Source: Vibrio cyclitrophicus (lineage in GTDB: Bacteria > Pseudomonadota > Gammaproteobacteria > Enterobacterales > Vibrionaceae). From it: a stretch of DNA of 64,000 bases. The stretch is from positions 1,488,001 through 1,552,000 of the forward strand of contig NZ_AP025481.1 of assembly GCF_024347435.1 (NCBI RefSeq), in the 5' to 3' direction. Numbering within the stretch: the stretch's first letter is position 1; the number at the start of each line of letters is the position of its first letter. The position numbers and the translations under genes were made by a program. The notes under the pieces are model-generated. The model did no database searches. It was not told where the DNA came from and was given only the letters and a program-made list of their open reading frames with translations. Positions 20,039 through 28,969 of the stretch are shown here, in pieces.

Positions 20039-22102
20039 ATGGTTAACAAAAATCGATATTGGTTGTTCCTGTTTGCCTGTTTATTGATTGGTTTAGTTCA
20101 GGTAACTACCAAAAGTGGCATAAGCCAATGGAAGCTAGAACAAGCTCAGCGTTACGCAGAACAGCGCTTCCTTGGATACATTGCCGAAGCAAGACGCACG
20201 CTCAAACGTTTTTACTATTTGCCTTATCTCGTGACTAACGATGAAACCAGCGTGCGTTTTATCGATGGTGACATTCGCCTCCAAAAACACATTAAAAAAC
20301 AGCTGATTCAGTTAGACAAAGCGGCTAACACCAAAGGATGGTATCTACTCTCTGCAAACGGTGATTTGCTTGTTTCTAGCGTAGAAAGGAACAAACTCAG
20401 TAAAAAAAGCGCCAGCACTATTGTCGCTAAGATCCACCAGCAAGGCGGTGCGATCTCCCTAGTAACCAAAAATAAAGGCGTCACACCCGATTATTTTATT
20501 GCTGCACCCGTTTATCGAGCATCCGATGTGGTAGGCATTGTTGCAGTACAAATTGATTTATCATTACTGATCGACCAATGGTTTGCCGATGGTGAAGCCA
20601 TCTTGTTTCAAAACCCTCGCGATCAGTTTTTTCTATCGAGTGATCACCGATTGAATGCAGATTGGTTCAATGAAAATTTCACTTCACAACCGCTCGCTAC
20701 AAAGCGTGAGCTATATGACCAAACCCACATTCGCGTATGGCGACTGAAAGATAAAGATTACCTTATTCAATCCATAAAGTTAGACGACCTGAATTGGCGC
20801 TTAACCTACCTAACGCCGTTAACCAGCCTAAACCAAACCACAAGTTGGATAAGTTGGAGCGTCGCAGTAGGTTGTCTGTTCATTCTGTTATTGCTGGTTA
20901 TTCTTTATCAAAGACGTCAGAAAAAGCTCAGCAATTTACGAATACAAAAACTCATCGAAGAGTCGGAAAAGCGTCTGTCTGGGATGATCAATAAAACGCA
21001 CGTTGGGCTAGTGCTGATCGACAAACATGGTCATATCCATGATATTAATCTCATGGCCAAGAACTACTTCTCACTATCCGATTCAATGATCAGTAACATC
21101 AAAGCTTGGCAGTTATTTGAGGCAGGCAATCCAAATTCAACCACCTTGCAATTGCTTCAGAACCTAGAGCAACACCAAGAACTGGCCGAAATAACCAGCG
21201 TCGAAACTATGGCAAGGCGCAGCGATGGTAGCTACTTTCCGGTACTGTTCTCTATAAGTGCCTTTCCTTGGCATGCGACCACTTATTATCTGTGTACCGT
21301 GATCGATATTAGTAAGCGTAAAAAAGCAGAAATTGCAGTGCAAAATGCTAATAAAACGCTTCAACTACGTGTAGAAGAGCGAACACAAGACCTGAAAGAC
21401 GCACAACAAGAACTGGTTGAATCAAGCAAACTTGCCGCACTAGGGCGGATGTCGAGTGCGATCACTCATGAACTTAACCAGCCACTGACAGGACTAAAAA
21501 CTCTGCTTTCAAGTAATCAATTACTGATGGAACGAGGCGAGACCAAGATGTTGAAAGCGAACATGGATCTCGTGATGAGTCTTATCGACCGAATGGCAAA
21601 CATGACCAGCCAATTGAAGTCATTCGCCTTTAAAAGACTTGAAAAACCATACCCAGTGTCACTGACAGACGCACTGCAAGAAACCCTACGCATTCACCAA
21701 GCCGATCTCGAAAACGTCGATATTCGAGTACGAATCGCCTCCAATATTTCTATGGTGATGGGTGAAGAAGCCAGGCTAAGCCAAGTTCTTGGAAACCTGA
21801 TTCGAAACGCAATAGACGCCACTCAAAATCAAACACCCGCGACCATTGTTATCAGCGCACATACCGATCAACAACGCGTGATCATCAAAGTGCAAGATAA
21901 TGGTTGCGGCGTATCAGAAGACCAACTCGAAACCATTTTCGAACCCTTCCATACCAAAAAAAAGATGGGCGAAGGCTTAGGACTCGGGCTGGCTATAACA
22001 GCAAACAATGTTCGGGATATGCAAGGTACCTTGATAGCGAAGAACAACCCAGACCAAGGCGTGACATTCACGTTAACGCTACAGAATAGTGATAGTGAGT
22101 AG
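20039..22102 (+). CDS. DctB-like sensor histidine kinase with PAS domain
   Basis: A 687-residue membrane kinase. TM1 is near residues 6-22. A periplasmic region of about 240 residues (dCache-like, as in DctB) follows, and TM2 lies near 272-292. A PAS domain (about 320-430) and a coiled linker (RVEERTQDLKDAQQELVESSKLAALGRMSSA) lead to HisKA with the phospho-His in SAITHELNQPLTGLK. The HATPase domain has N box NLIRNAIDA and G boxes DNGCGV and GEGLGLGLAI. It is divergent from the DctD-like regulator across 208 bases and should signal the presence of the TAXI-TRAP substrate. Confidence 0.92.
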   Translation: MVNKNRYWLFLFACLLIGLVQVTTKSGISQWKLEQAQRYAEQRFLGYIAEARRTLKRFYYLPYLVTNDETSVRFIDGDIRLQKHIKKQLIQLDKAANTKGWYLLSANGDLLVSSVERNKLSKKSASTIVAKIHQQGGAISLVTKNKGVTPDYFIAAPVYRASDVVGIVAVQIDLSLLIDQWFADGEAILFQNPRDQFFLSSDHRLNADWFNENFTSQPLATKRELYDQTHIRVWRLKDKDYLIQSIKLDDLNWRLTYLTPLTSLNQTTSWISWSVAVGCLFILLLLVILYQRRQKKLSNLRIQKLIEESEKRLSGMINKTHVGLVLIDKHGHIHDINLMAKNYFSLSDSMISNIKAWQLFEAGNPNSTTLQLLQNLEQHQELAEITSVETMARRSDGSYFPVLFSISAFPWHATTYYLCTVIDISKRKKAEIAVQNANKTLQLRVEERTQDLKDAQQELVESSKLAALGRMSSAITHELNQPLTGLKTLLSSNQLLMERGETKMLKANMDLVMSLIDRMANMTSQLKSFAFKRLEKPYPVSLTDALQETLRIHQADLENVDIRVRIASNISMVMGEEARLSQVLGNLIRNAIDATQNQTPATIVISAHTDQQRVIIKVQDNGCGVSEDQLETIFEPFHTKKKMGEGLGLGLAITANNVRDMQGTLIAKNNPDQGVTFTLTLQNSDSE

Positions 22103-22151
22103 TTACTAATATGACTCAAAAATTACGATAATTGACTCGTATATATTTTAG

Positions 22152-22379
22152 CTTATTAAGAGAGTACATCTTGGTAGGTATTCGTGTCTGACGCATGAAC
22201 CGGTTGAGCAAACAGTGACTAAAGTATCAACGAAACAATCAAGCAAGAACCTAGACATCAACCGCACTCTGTTCAAAGGGCAAGACGTTGAAACCGCAGC
22301 CAGCTGGCTGCATAGCACCAGACAAATCATTGCTGTCGGTATAGGTGGCGGTTCGACAATCGCCTCTCAAGAGCCGTAA
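22152..22379 (+). pseudogene. Remnant of an RpiR-family transcriptional regulator
   Basis: This open frame has no good start codon (a GTG occurs at 22215) and ends at a TAA (22377-22379). It encodes NRTLFKGQDVETAASWLHS followed by TRQIIAVGIGGGSTIAS, which matches the linker and start of the SIS sugar-phosphate domain of RpiR/MurR regulators. The helix-turn-helix domain and the rest of the SIS domain are missing on both sides. I read it as the core of a decayed gene. Its original function and target are unknown. Confidence 0.65.
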
Positions 22380-22399
22380 CACCGACTGTTTCGATTAAT

Positions 22400-22933
22400 C
22401 TAACCAACCGAGGCTAAGATAAACTCGACTCGTACCTCAACAGATAGCTTAGGCACTTCCACCAGCTGATAACCAAACTGATTATAGGCTGTCACCATCT
22501 TTTCATAGGTGGCGATCGCTTCATCAAAATCTTGCTTGCGCTCTTGGTCATTGATGAAAATCGAATCCCATGGCGGGAAGATAAATACCTTGCTGTTGTA
22601 TTCCAGTTCATTACAGTTATTCATCAAAGACTCTGAAATAGGCAACGTTTCTAACAAGCTGTAACCGTATGAATCTACGATGCTTCTATCAAAGAAAACG
22701 AGTTGCTCACTTTCCTCAAACGCTTGGTAATTCGCTAACTCCTCTCGCACCATTTCGTCACGAAAAGCCACTTTATCTAACCACGGCAAGGCTCTACCTT
22801 GTTGCTCGACTTGTTGCTGAATCACTTTACGTCCAACTTCTGGTGCGCAGCGATAGCCCAGACTTTTCAAAGCATCGATGACTGAGGTTTTTCCAGATCC
22901 CGGCCCTCCGGTAAATACGATTAGATTGTTCAA
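22400..22933 (-). CDS. AAA-type nucleoside-triphosphatase/kinase (AAA_28-like)
   Basis: A 177-residue P-loop protein beginning MNNLIVFTGGPGSGKTS, with Walker A GGPGSGKT at residues 9-16. LVFFDRSIVDSYGY near residue 82 is a Walker-B/DR-type motif like that of the NadR-type and other small nucleotide kinases. The family (AAA_28) often has no assigned substrate. It is on the minus strand, 53 bases downstream of the isochorismatase-family gene, so the two probably form a small operon. No membrane segment is seen. The specific reaction cannot be told from the sequence. Confidence 0.8.
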   Translation of the reverse strand: MNNLIVFTGGPGSGKTSVIDALKSLGYRCAPEVGRKVIQQQVEQQGRALPWLDKVAFRDEMVREELANYQAFEESEQLVFFDRSIVDSYGYSLLETLPISESLMNNCNELEYNSKVFIFPPWDSIFINDQERKQDFDEAIATYEKMVTAYNQFGYQLVEVPKLSVEVRVEFILASVG

Positions 22934-22986
22934 ATAAACCTCTTCAAAATGGAAAGTTAACGAATCGAACCTAAACGAAACCCAAG

Positions 22987-23526
22987 TTAACGAATTAAGG
23001 ATAGAATGAACTTAAATTCTGGTGCACGACAATCTTTCACTAGCTCGTATAAGCTCATTTCCAATCCTGTGATTTGGATACCAGCATCGGTTAGTCGACG
23101 GATTGCCAGCCCCTTGTTGAGTGCGGTTCGCGAGCTAATACAATCACTAACCACTTGAACCTTGAACCCAAGTTCCAACAAACCCACTGCGGTTTGATAG
23201 ACACAAATGTGAGCTTCAATACCACAAACCAACCACGTATCCACATCTTTGGCTTGCACTGCCTCAACAAACTTGGGCTCGTTACACGTGTTGAACGTAA
23301 ATTTTTGTATCGGCTTAGCATCACTCAATAGGTCATTAAGTTCGTCGACCGTAGCACCTAACTTCTCAGAATTCTGCTCCAAGAAAACAATTGGCAGCCC
23401 CAAAACCTGCACGCCCTTAATCAACTTTCTACAGTTAGAAATTAGCGTATCGCTCTCATCGACGAGGTACGCTAACTTGCCTTGAACATCCACAACAACC
23501 AAGCCTGTCTTTTCTTTGATTAGCAT
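22987..23526 (-). CDS. Isochorismatase-family cysteine hydrolase
   Basis: A 179-residue single-domain hydrolase. The catalytic triad is visible: Asp in LVVVDVQGKLA (about residue 14), a Lys in the middle region (IQKFTFNT), and the Cys in VCGIEAHICVYQTA (about residue 108). A cis-peptide region GIEAH precedes the Cys as in YcaC-like members. The family hydrolyses amides or related bonds, and many members remain unassigned. It leads a two-gene minus-strand unit with the ATPase. The 350 bases upstream are AT-rich and shared with the divergent outer-membrane protein gene. Confidence 0.88.
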   Translation of the reverse strand: MLIKEKTGLVVVDVQGKLAYLVDESDTLISNCRKLIKGVQVLGLPIVFLEQNSEKLGATVDELNDLLSDAKPIQKFTFNTCNEPKFVEAVQAKDVDTWLVCGIEAHICVYQTAVGLLELGFKVQVVSDCISSRTALNKGLAIRRLTDAGIQITGLEMSLYELVKDCRAPEFKFILSLIR

Positions 23527-23876
23527 TACTTTTTCCTTGTTATGGATGAATCAAACGCTTGGGTTTATCAAAAAAAATCACCTACAGCGCTAGCGAGCCA
23601 TTAAAAAATATTTTTATTTCAATAGTTTAGTATAAAAAGCCAATCAAGGAAAAATTAAAAACATCGTTTTATTTAGCAAATTTAACCATTTGTCAATATA
23701 TGAATTTTATTTATATACAATATAACCGCGCAAAATCTCGTTAACTATTGAAAACTCTAGAGCCGCATATAATCGCACGATGAATGAGAAGATAGGTTTC
23801 ATTTCTGAGGGTTTTACAGATCAAAAATCAGCGATACCGTGACTTCCATCACAGGATAAGTAAACAAGGTATTATC
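23527..23876. other. AT-rich divergent promoter region
   Basis: 350 bases lie between the isochorismatase-family gene (minus) and the first outer-membrane barrel gene (plus). They are strongly AT-rich with poly-A/T tracts around 23600-23730. A TATAAT box occurs at 23768-23773, about 100 bases before the barrel-protein start, and may be its -10 element; no good -35 hexamer is at the right distance. No ORF is supported. Confidence 0.45.
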
Positions 23877-24455
23877 ATGAAAAAATCAGCATTAGCACTC
23901 GGTTTAATTGGTTTAGTTTCACTTCCAACTTTAGCAGCAGGCACTGATGGAGGTGCCTATCTCGGTGGTGGGCTTAGTGTCTATCAAGGCTCAGACACAG
24001 ACGGTGCGCCAAGCCTAGATTCAGACGGAATGGGCTACAACCTATACGGCGGTTATCAATTCAACCGTATCGTTGGCGTGGAACTTGGCTACAACGATTA
24101 TGCAGACTACAAGAACAGCACAGACAAACTTTCACCAACGTCTATTTCTGTATCAGCTAACCTCGGTTATACGTTCGACAACACCATTCGTCCATTTGTA
24201 CTTGCAGGTTTAAGCTCGGTCGACCTTCATGCAAATAGCGCAGCAAACTATGATGACGACAGTGGCACTGGCTTCCACTTTGGTGTCGGTGTTGAATACA
24301 CACCAATTGAGCACTTAACACTTCGCCTGATTTCTCAAGCGGATGCGGTAAATGTGGAAGACAACTATTCCTTCGGAAGTAACGGCTCATTCAAAAGTGA
24401 TGATCACACACTTGCGTTCAATAGTGTTAGCTTCGGTGGTTCATACAACTTCTGA
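23877..24455 (+). CDS. OmpX/OmpA-like 8-strand outer-membrane beta-barrel protein, copy 1
   Basis: A 192-residue exported protein with a signal peptide (MKKSALALGLIGLVSLPTLAAG) and a mature part of alternating aromatic/hydrophobic beta strands. It ends in FGGSYNF; a C-terminal Phe is the usual signal for outer-membrane assembly. Sequences such as YNLYGGYQFNRIVGVELGYNDYADY and GTGFHFGVGVEYTPIEHLTLRL are typical of the OMP_b-brl group. It is a near-duplicate of the next gene (24706-25275), with very similar coding sequence and a matching terminator hairpin. The function of such small barrels ranges from adhesion to membrane stability; nothing here decides it. Confidence 0.9.
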   Translation: MKKSALALGLIGLVSLPTLAAGTDGGAYLGGGLSVYQGSDTDGAPSLDSDGMGYNLYGGYQFNRIVGVELGYNDYADYKNSTDKLSPTSISVSANLGYTFDNTIRPFVLAGLSSVDLHANSAANYDDDSGTGFHFGVGVEYTPIEHLTLRLISQADAVNVEDNYSFGSNGSFKSDDHTLAFNSVSFGGSYNF

Positions 24456-24492
24456 TGTGCTCCCAGTGATTACATAGTAAGTAAATAACCAA

Positions 24493-24549
24493 AATTCACT
24501 TTGCTGCTCTGCCCTGTAATAAGACAGCACAGTAAAGTGAATTTTTGTT
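24493..24549 (+). terminator. Terminator of OMP copy 1 (duplicated hairpin)
   Basis: AATTCACTTT (24493-24502) pairs with AAAGTGAATT (24534-24543), with an imperfect inner stem, followed by TTTGTTT. The same arms recur after copy 2 at 25311-25362. Confidence 0.8.
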
Positions 24550-24551
24550 TC

Positions 24552-24629
24552 TATGTAACGATTCAACTTACAAAGCCATACAGTAATGAGTAAAAAACTC
24601 AGGGATAATTGTCAACAACGGTCTAGAGG
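24552..24629. repeat. Dispersed intergenic repeat, copy B
   Basis: This copy starts CTATGTAACGATTCA, identical over 15 bases to copy A at 8195-8209, and stays similar for about 75 bases (ACAAANCCATACAGTAA, AATTGTCAACAACGGTCT). It lies directly after the terminator of OMP copy 1 and before OMP copy 2. It is absent upstream of copy 1, so the two duplicates have different upstream regions. Confidence 0.6.
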
Positions 24630-24705
24630 CCACAAACTAAAAACGATTAACAATCGATAGTGACTGACAATCACATTTGAAGACATGACAGAGTGAGTAA
24701 CAAAG

Positions 24706-25275
24706 ATGAACAAGATAGCGAAATCAGCATTAGCACTAGGTTTAATTGGCGCAGTTTCTCTTCCAGCTTTAGCAGCAGGAACTGACGGCGGTGCTTACAT
24801 TGGTGGCGGACTTAGTATCTACCAAGATTCTGATACAGATGGTCAAGGTAATTTAGATTCAAATGGCATGGGCTACAACCTATACGGCGGTTACCAATTC
24901 AATCGCATCATTGGTGTTGAGCTTGGCTACAACGATTACGCAGACTACAAAAAGGGGGCAGCAAAACTGTCGCCAACATCTATTTCAGCATCTGCAAACA
25001 TCGGTTACACGTTCGACAATACTATCCGTCCATTCGTATTGGCTGGTTTAAGTTCTGTTGACCTAAATGCAAACCAGAGTGCTGGTTATGATGACGACAG
25101 TGGTACTGGTTTCCACTTTGGTGTCGGTGTTGAATACACGCCAATCGAACACCTAACACTTCGCCTAATTTCACAAGCAGATGCGGTGAGTGTTGAGAAC
25201 GACTACGGCTTTAAGAAAGAAGACAAAACACTTGCCTTCAACAGCATTAGCTTCGGTGGTTCATACAACTTCTAA
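24706..25275 (+). CDS. OmpX/OmpA-like 8-strand outer-membrane beta-barrel protein, copy 2
   Basis: A 189-residue paralogue of the 23877 gene. The signal peptide is nearly the same (MNKIAKSALALGLIGAVSLPALAAG). Differences concentrate in extracellular-loop positions: DTDGQGNLDSN against DTDGAPSLDSD, KKGAAKL against KNSTDKL, and a shorter last loop (ENDYGFKKEDKT). The protein ends in FGGSYNF. Copy number two, loop divergence and different upstream DNA suggest a tandem duplication followed by separate regulation or antigenic change. A typical ribosome site is weak (GAGTAACAAAG before ATG). Confidence 0.9.
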   Translation: MNKIAKSALALGLIGAVSLPALAAGTDGGAYIGGGLSIYQDSDTDGQGNLDSNGMGYNLYGGYQFNRIIGVELGYNDYADYKKGAAKLSPTSISASANIGYTFDNTIRPFVLAGLSSVDLNANQSAGYDDDSGTGFHFGVGVEYTPIEHLTLRLISQADAVSVENDYGFKKEDKTLAFNSISFGGSYNF

Positions 25276-25310
25276 TGTGATTGAATTACATAGAATAAGC
25301 TAAATATACT

Positions 25311-25368
25311 AATTCACTTTGCTGTTCCACCTTGTCATGAAGGTCACTCAGTAAAGTGAATTTTTTGT
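25311..25368 (+). terminator. Terminator of OMP copy 2 (duplicated hairpin)
   Basis: AATTCACTTT (25311-25320) pairs with AAAGTGAATT (25353-25362), with an inner ACCTT/AAGGT stem, followed by a T run. It is homologous to the hairpin after copy 1. Confidence 0.8.
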
Positions 25369-25507
25369 TTCTACACGCCCTATCGCGTCATTTCACTTTA
25401 GCCGGTTTATCGCTCTCCATCACTTCCTGAGCTTTATGCATTGATATTAGAGCTTTCTTGGTAGCGAGACTAAAATAAAGGGACAAGAGACGCAGGAAAA
25501 CAAGACA

Positions 25508-27130
25508 ATGAATCTACCGCGCTTAAATATGTCGATAAACAAACTCCCTTTCGTTTTGGCATTGTATTATTTACTTGTCATCAACCTGCCGATCTCGCGC
25601 GAGTTATTCAATATTCTTAGTGCCTCAAAAGCGGAAAGTATTGGGTTCATAATCTCAATTCCCTTCTTCTTTCTCGCTGCATTCAACTTTATCTTTCAAG
25701 TTTTTAACTGGCCGATATTCGCCAAGGCCTTTTTCATCTTGTTACTGCTTACTTCCTCTCTGGTCAGCTACAGCATGTTCAGCTATGGCATTTTTGTTGA
25801 CTATGGAATGATAGAAAACGTTTTTGAAACCAACAGTGGAGAAGCCGCCAGTTATTTAAGCCTATATTCTATTTTCTGGTTTGTTTTGATGGGTGGTATA
25901 CCATCACTAGTACTTTTATTGACGAACCTTGAAAGAGAGTCTTGGAAAGATTTTGCTATTTGGAAATCGATAGGATTATTGAGTTCGTTAATCGTCATTG
26001 CCATTATTGCAGGGCTATTTTACAAAGATTACGTATCGATTGGCCGAAATAATTCTCATCTCAAGAAGATGATCATTCCAACGGAGTACGTGGCATCAAC
26101 CGTTAAGTACATCAATAATACTTATATCAAAGAGCCAATCCCGTACCAAGAAATAGGCTTAGACGCACAGCTAAAACCAGAAACTAAACAAGCAGAAAAA
26201 CCAACCTTATTGGTGTTTGTTCTTGGTGAAACAGCACGTGTATACAACTATCAATATTATGGCTATGAGAAAGAAACCAATGCTCATACCAAGCCCTACA
26301 ATCCGATATTTTTCTCTGATGTTCAGTCGTGTGGAACGGCCACTGCAGTTTCTGTTCCGTGTATGTTTTCTAACATGAATCGCAGCAACTATGATCGCGA
26401 CAAAGCCTACAACCAAGACAACGTAGTCGACATCATGAACCGCGCAGGGATTCACTCTATTTGGAGAGAACATGATGGTGGAGACAAAGCCGTTGCGCAC
26501 CGAATCAAAGAGATGACTCTCGTCGCCAAAGACAGCGACCCGCTATGTAACAACGATGTGTGTTACGACACAGCGATGTTAGAGAGCTTTGAGCAAGATA
26601 CCCAAGATCTTAAGCAAGATAGTATCATTTTCTATCATATTTCCGGTTCTCACGGCCCAACTTACTATGAGCGTTATCCTGAAGAACATAGGAAATTTAT
26701 GCCAGATTGTCCACGTTCTGACATCGAAAACTGTACCAAAGAGCAAGTCGTCAACAGCTACGACAACACTATTTTGTACACAGATTTCTTTCTCTCACAG
26801 GCTATTAAGAAGCTAGAAAAACTCACCGATAAGTACAATGTCGCGCTGATGTACATTTCCGATCATGGAGAGTCATTGGGAGAAAATGGCGTCTACTTAC
26901 ACGGCATGCCTTATTCATTAGCACCGAAAGAACAAACCCATGTTCCGATGATTCTATGGATGTCTGATGACTTTGCTACAGAGAAAGGGCTCAGTGACAC
27001 TTGCTTGCGTAAAGAAGGAAAGGAACAGAGCTTTTCTCACGACAATTTGTTCGATTCATTGCTTGGCCTGATGGATGTACAAACCAAAGAGTATAGAGAG
27101 GAACAAGATATCTTCGCACCGTGTCGTTAG
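25508..27130 (+). CDS. eptA: Lipid A phosphoethanolamine transferase (EptA family)
   Basis: A 540-residue inner-membrane enzyme with about five N-terminal membrane helices (roughly 13-175) and a periplasmic sulfatase-fold catalytic domain. The nucleophilic Thr lies in SCGTATAVSVPCMFSNM, with LGETARVYNY as the first metal-site motif and MYISDHGESLGENGVYLHG as the second. Several Cys residues in the periplasmic domain are expected to form disulfides, as in EptA/MCR enzymes. It transfers phosphoethanolamine to lipid A and so lowers surface charge. The ribosome site CAGGAAAA precedes ATG. Other family members modify core sugars, so the exact acceptor is not proved. Confidence 0.9.
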   Translation: MNLPRLNMSINKLPFVLALYYLLVINLPISRELFNILSASKAESIGFIISIPFFFLAAFNFIFQVFNWPIFAKAFFILLLLTSSLVSYSMFSYGIFVDYGMIENVFETNSGEAASYLSLYSIFWFVLMGGIPSLVLLLTNLERESWKDFAIWKSIGLLSSLIVIAIIAGLFYKDYVSIGRNNSHLKKMIIPTEYVASTVKYINNTYIKEPIPYQEIGLDAQLKPETKQAEKPTLLVFVLGETARVYNYQYYGYEKETNAHTKPYNPIFFSDVQSCGTATAVSVPCMFSNMNRSNYDRDKAYNQDNVVDIMNRAGIHSIWREHDGGDKAVAHRIKEMTLVAKDSDPLCNNDVCYDTAMLESFEQDTQDLKQDSIIFYHISGSHGPTYYERYPEEHRKFMPDCPRSDIENCTKEQVVNSYDNTILYTDFFLSQAIKKLEKLTDKYNVALMYISDHGESLGENGVYLHGMPYSLAPKEQTHVPMILWMSDDFATEKGLSDTCLRKEGKEQSFSHDNLFDSLLGLMDVQTKEYREEQDIFAPCR

Positions 27131-27197
27131 CGCTTTTGCTCATGTAAACCATCGGAAAACTCGAGTTGCCTGAGCAAGCTCTCCTCAACTCTCTCTC

Positions 27198-27229
27198 AAA
27201 AGAAAAGACCTCGGTCTTTTCTTTTTTTT
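27198..27229 (+). terminator. Strong terminator after the phosphoethanolamine transferase gene
   Basis: A 13-base inverted repeat (27198-27210 with 27213-27225; the innermost pairs open to form the loop) runs into a long T tract. The remainder of the 27131-27458 spacer is AT-rich, holds the promoter of the next gene, and shows nothing else I can support. Confidence 0.85.
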
Positions 27230-27458
27230 CGTCGCTAACATGGGACCAGAGTGCTAATTTATAACGACGAAACAATGAGCTACATTTATTAGGGAACGGT
27301 ACTTATAAATCCGAGAACTCATAAGAGTAACTTCTCTAACCAAACGTTCTACCAGCACTTGTTATCTCGGCTCTCGTTCTCTAAGAAAATAGAGCTAATA
27401 TAGGCACTTAAATCGTGCTCTAATATCGATGGTTTCGTCATATCATTAAGGACAGCGA

Positions 27459-28394
27459 ATGGACGCTTTCATAATTTCAAGCTGGCAATTTTCAGAAGGT
27501 GTGGCACATGAGCACACCACCAGCCCAGCCCAATTCGAGCAATCAACTTGGTATCATTGCCAAAGAGATGCTGACGGTTTGAGAGAATGGCTCCACAGTA
27601 ATACGGTTCCAAACGCCATCATCGATTCACTACTTACCGATGACACTCGTCCTCGATTTGAACAATTTGGGCACGACTGCTTTTTAATGATTCTGCGAGG
27701 CATTAATCTAAACGAAGGTGCCAACCCTGACGACATGCTTAGCCTACGTATCTTATGGTACAAAGGCACTTTAATATCGACACGCAAGGTCCCTTCAAAA
27801 GCGGTTAGCAACCTAATATCTGATCTCAAACAAAGCCAAGGCCCGACATCGTTACCTGATGTATTACTAGGCATGATCCGAGGAATCAACCATTACATAT
27901 CAAGCTTCTTGACTCCCGTTGAACAACTGATTGATGAGCTAGAGTCTGAATCTCATCACGATATTAAGTCCATCAATGCTCTGCATTCTAGGCTACTCAG
28001 ACTAAGACGCTATTTGAAGCCACAGAAATACGTTTTCGAGGATTTAATGAATGACTTACCAGCCCCGCTGAGTAAGCACAACAGTCATATCAAAAACAGT
28101 CTTGATACCATTTTGAGGATTAACGAATCCGTTGAGTTCTATATCGACCAGATTAATGTGTTTTTGGCGAGTAAAAGTCAGCAACAAGCTGAAAAAATGA
28201 ATAGAAATACATACCTATTTTCTATCATTGCGGGTATTTTCCTCCCTGCCGGATTTTTCACCGGTTTATTGGGCGTCAATATTGCTGGAATCCCAGGAAC
28301 AGACAACCCTGTGGCATTCCCGCTGTTTTGTATTGGACTGTTGATGGTCGTTGCGATTGAAGTCGTTATTTTGAAAAAATTAAGGTTTATTTAA
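27459..28394 (+). CDS. zntB: ZntB-like CorA-superfamily metal transporter
   Basis: A 311-residue membrane protein. The long N-terminal cytoplasmic domain is mainly helical ([35 protein letters not shown]). Two C-terminal membrane helices follow (about 245-265 and 285-305) with the loop motif GVNIAGIPG between them. CorA has GMN at this place; the GVN/GIPG form and the short acidic loop are typical of ZntB, which carries zinc. The last base of its stop codon overlaps the start of the next gene (TAATG), so the two are translationally coupled. Confidence 0.88.
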   Translation: MDAFIISSWQFSEGVAHEHTTSPAQFEQSTWYHCQRDADGLREWLHSNTVPNAIIDSLLTDDTRPRFEQFGHDCFLMILRGINLNEGANPDDMLSLRILWYKGTLISTRKVPSKAVSNLISDLKQSQGPTSLPDVLLGMIRGINHYISSFLTPVEQLIDELESESHHDIKSINALHSRLLRLRRYLKPQKYVFEDLMNDLPAPLSKHNSHIKNSLDTILRINESVEFYIDQINVFLASKSQQQAEKMNRNTYLFSIIAGIFLPAGFFTGLLGVNIAGIPGTDNPVAFPLFCIGLLMVVAIEVVILKKLRFI

Positions 28395-28969
28395 TGGTTG
28401 AGTTTTTGCAATCCAATATGTGGCTTAAACAAGTGGGTTTAGGTTTACTTCTTATCACTGTGTATTGGGTGATAAAACGCTTGGGGAAAAATTGGATAGA
28501 AACATTAGCGGAAAATAAGCGCGTCGAATTGAAGCGAAAGCAGTTCGTGATTAAGTGTTTCAATATCTTACTGTTTCTGCTCTTCATCGCTGTATTTACG
28601 ATTGTTCTTAACTTGGGTTTTGGTGATATTTCGCTGTTCTTGTCATCCATATTTGCGGTGCTGGGTGTCGCTTTATTCGCGCAATGGTCGATTCTAAGTA
28701 ACCTCACAGCCAGCGTACTAATATTTTTCGTCTTCCCTTATCGCATTGGCGACAGAGTAAGAGTCGCAGAGAAAGACGAAGATATCAGTGGCGTGATCAT
28801 CGATATCACCATGTTCCACGTTATTCTTCGACACAGTTCGGGCAACATCATCACCTACCCTAATAACCTGATCCTACAAAAAGGCGTGATAAAGGTACTA
28901 GTTGAGCCTGAGTTAAAGAGTGAAACTGTCGATACAAAACTCATCAAAGCTGAAAATTCAAAATCGTAA
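28394..28969 (+). CDS. Small MscS-family mechanosensitive channel protein
   Basis: A 191-residue protein with three membrane helices (about 14-28, 55-75, 85-110) and a short MscS beta domain. The pore-lining helix region reads FAVLGVALFAQWSILSNLTASVLIFFVFPYRIGDRVRV, the family hallmark, followed by VIIDITMFHVILRHSSGNIITYPNNLILQKGV. It lacks the large C-terminal vestibule of MscS (286 residues). It starts one base into the zntB stop region and so is coupled to it. It should protect against hypo-osmotic shock or modulate the transporter. Confidence 0.88.
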   Translation: MVEFLQSNMWLKQVGLGLLLITVYWVIKRLGKNWIETLAENKRVELKRKQFVIKCFNILLFLLFIAVFTIVLNLGFGDISLFLSSIFAVLGVALFAQWSILSNLTASVLIFFVFPYRIGDRVRVAEKDEDISGVIIDITMFHVILRHSSGNIITYPNNLILQKGVIKVLVEPELKSETVDTKLIKAENSKS

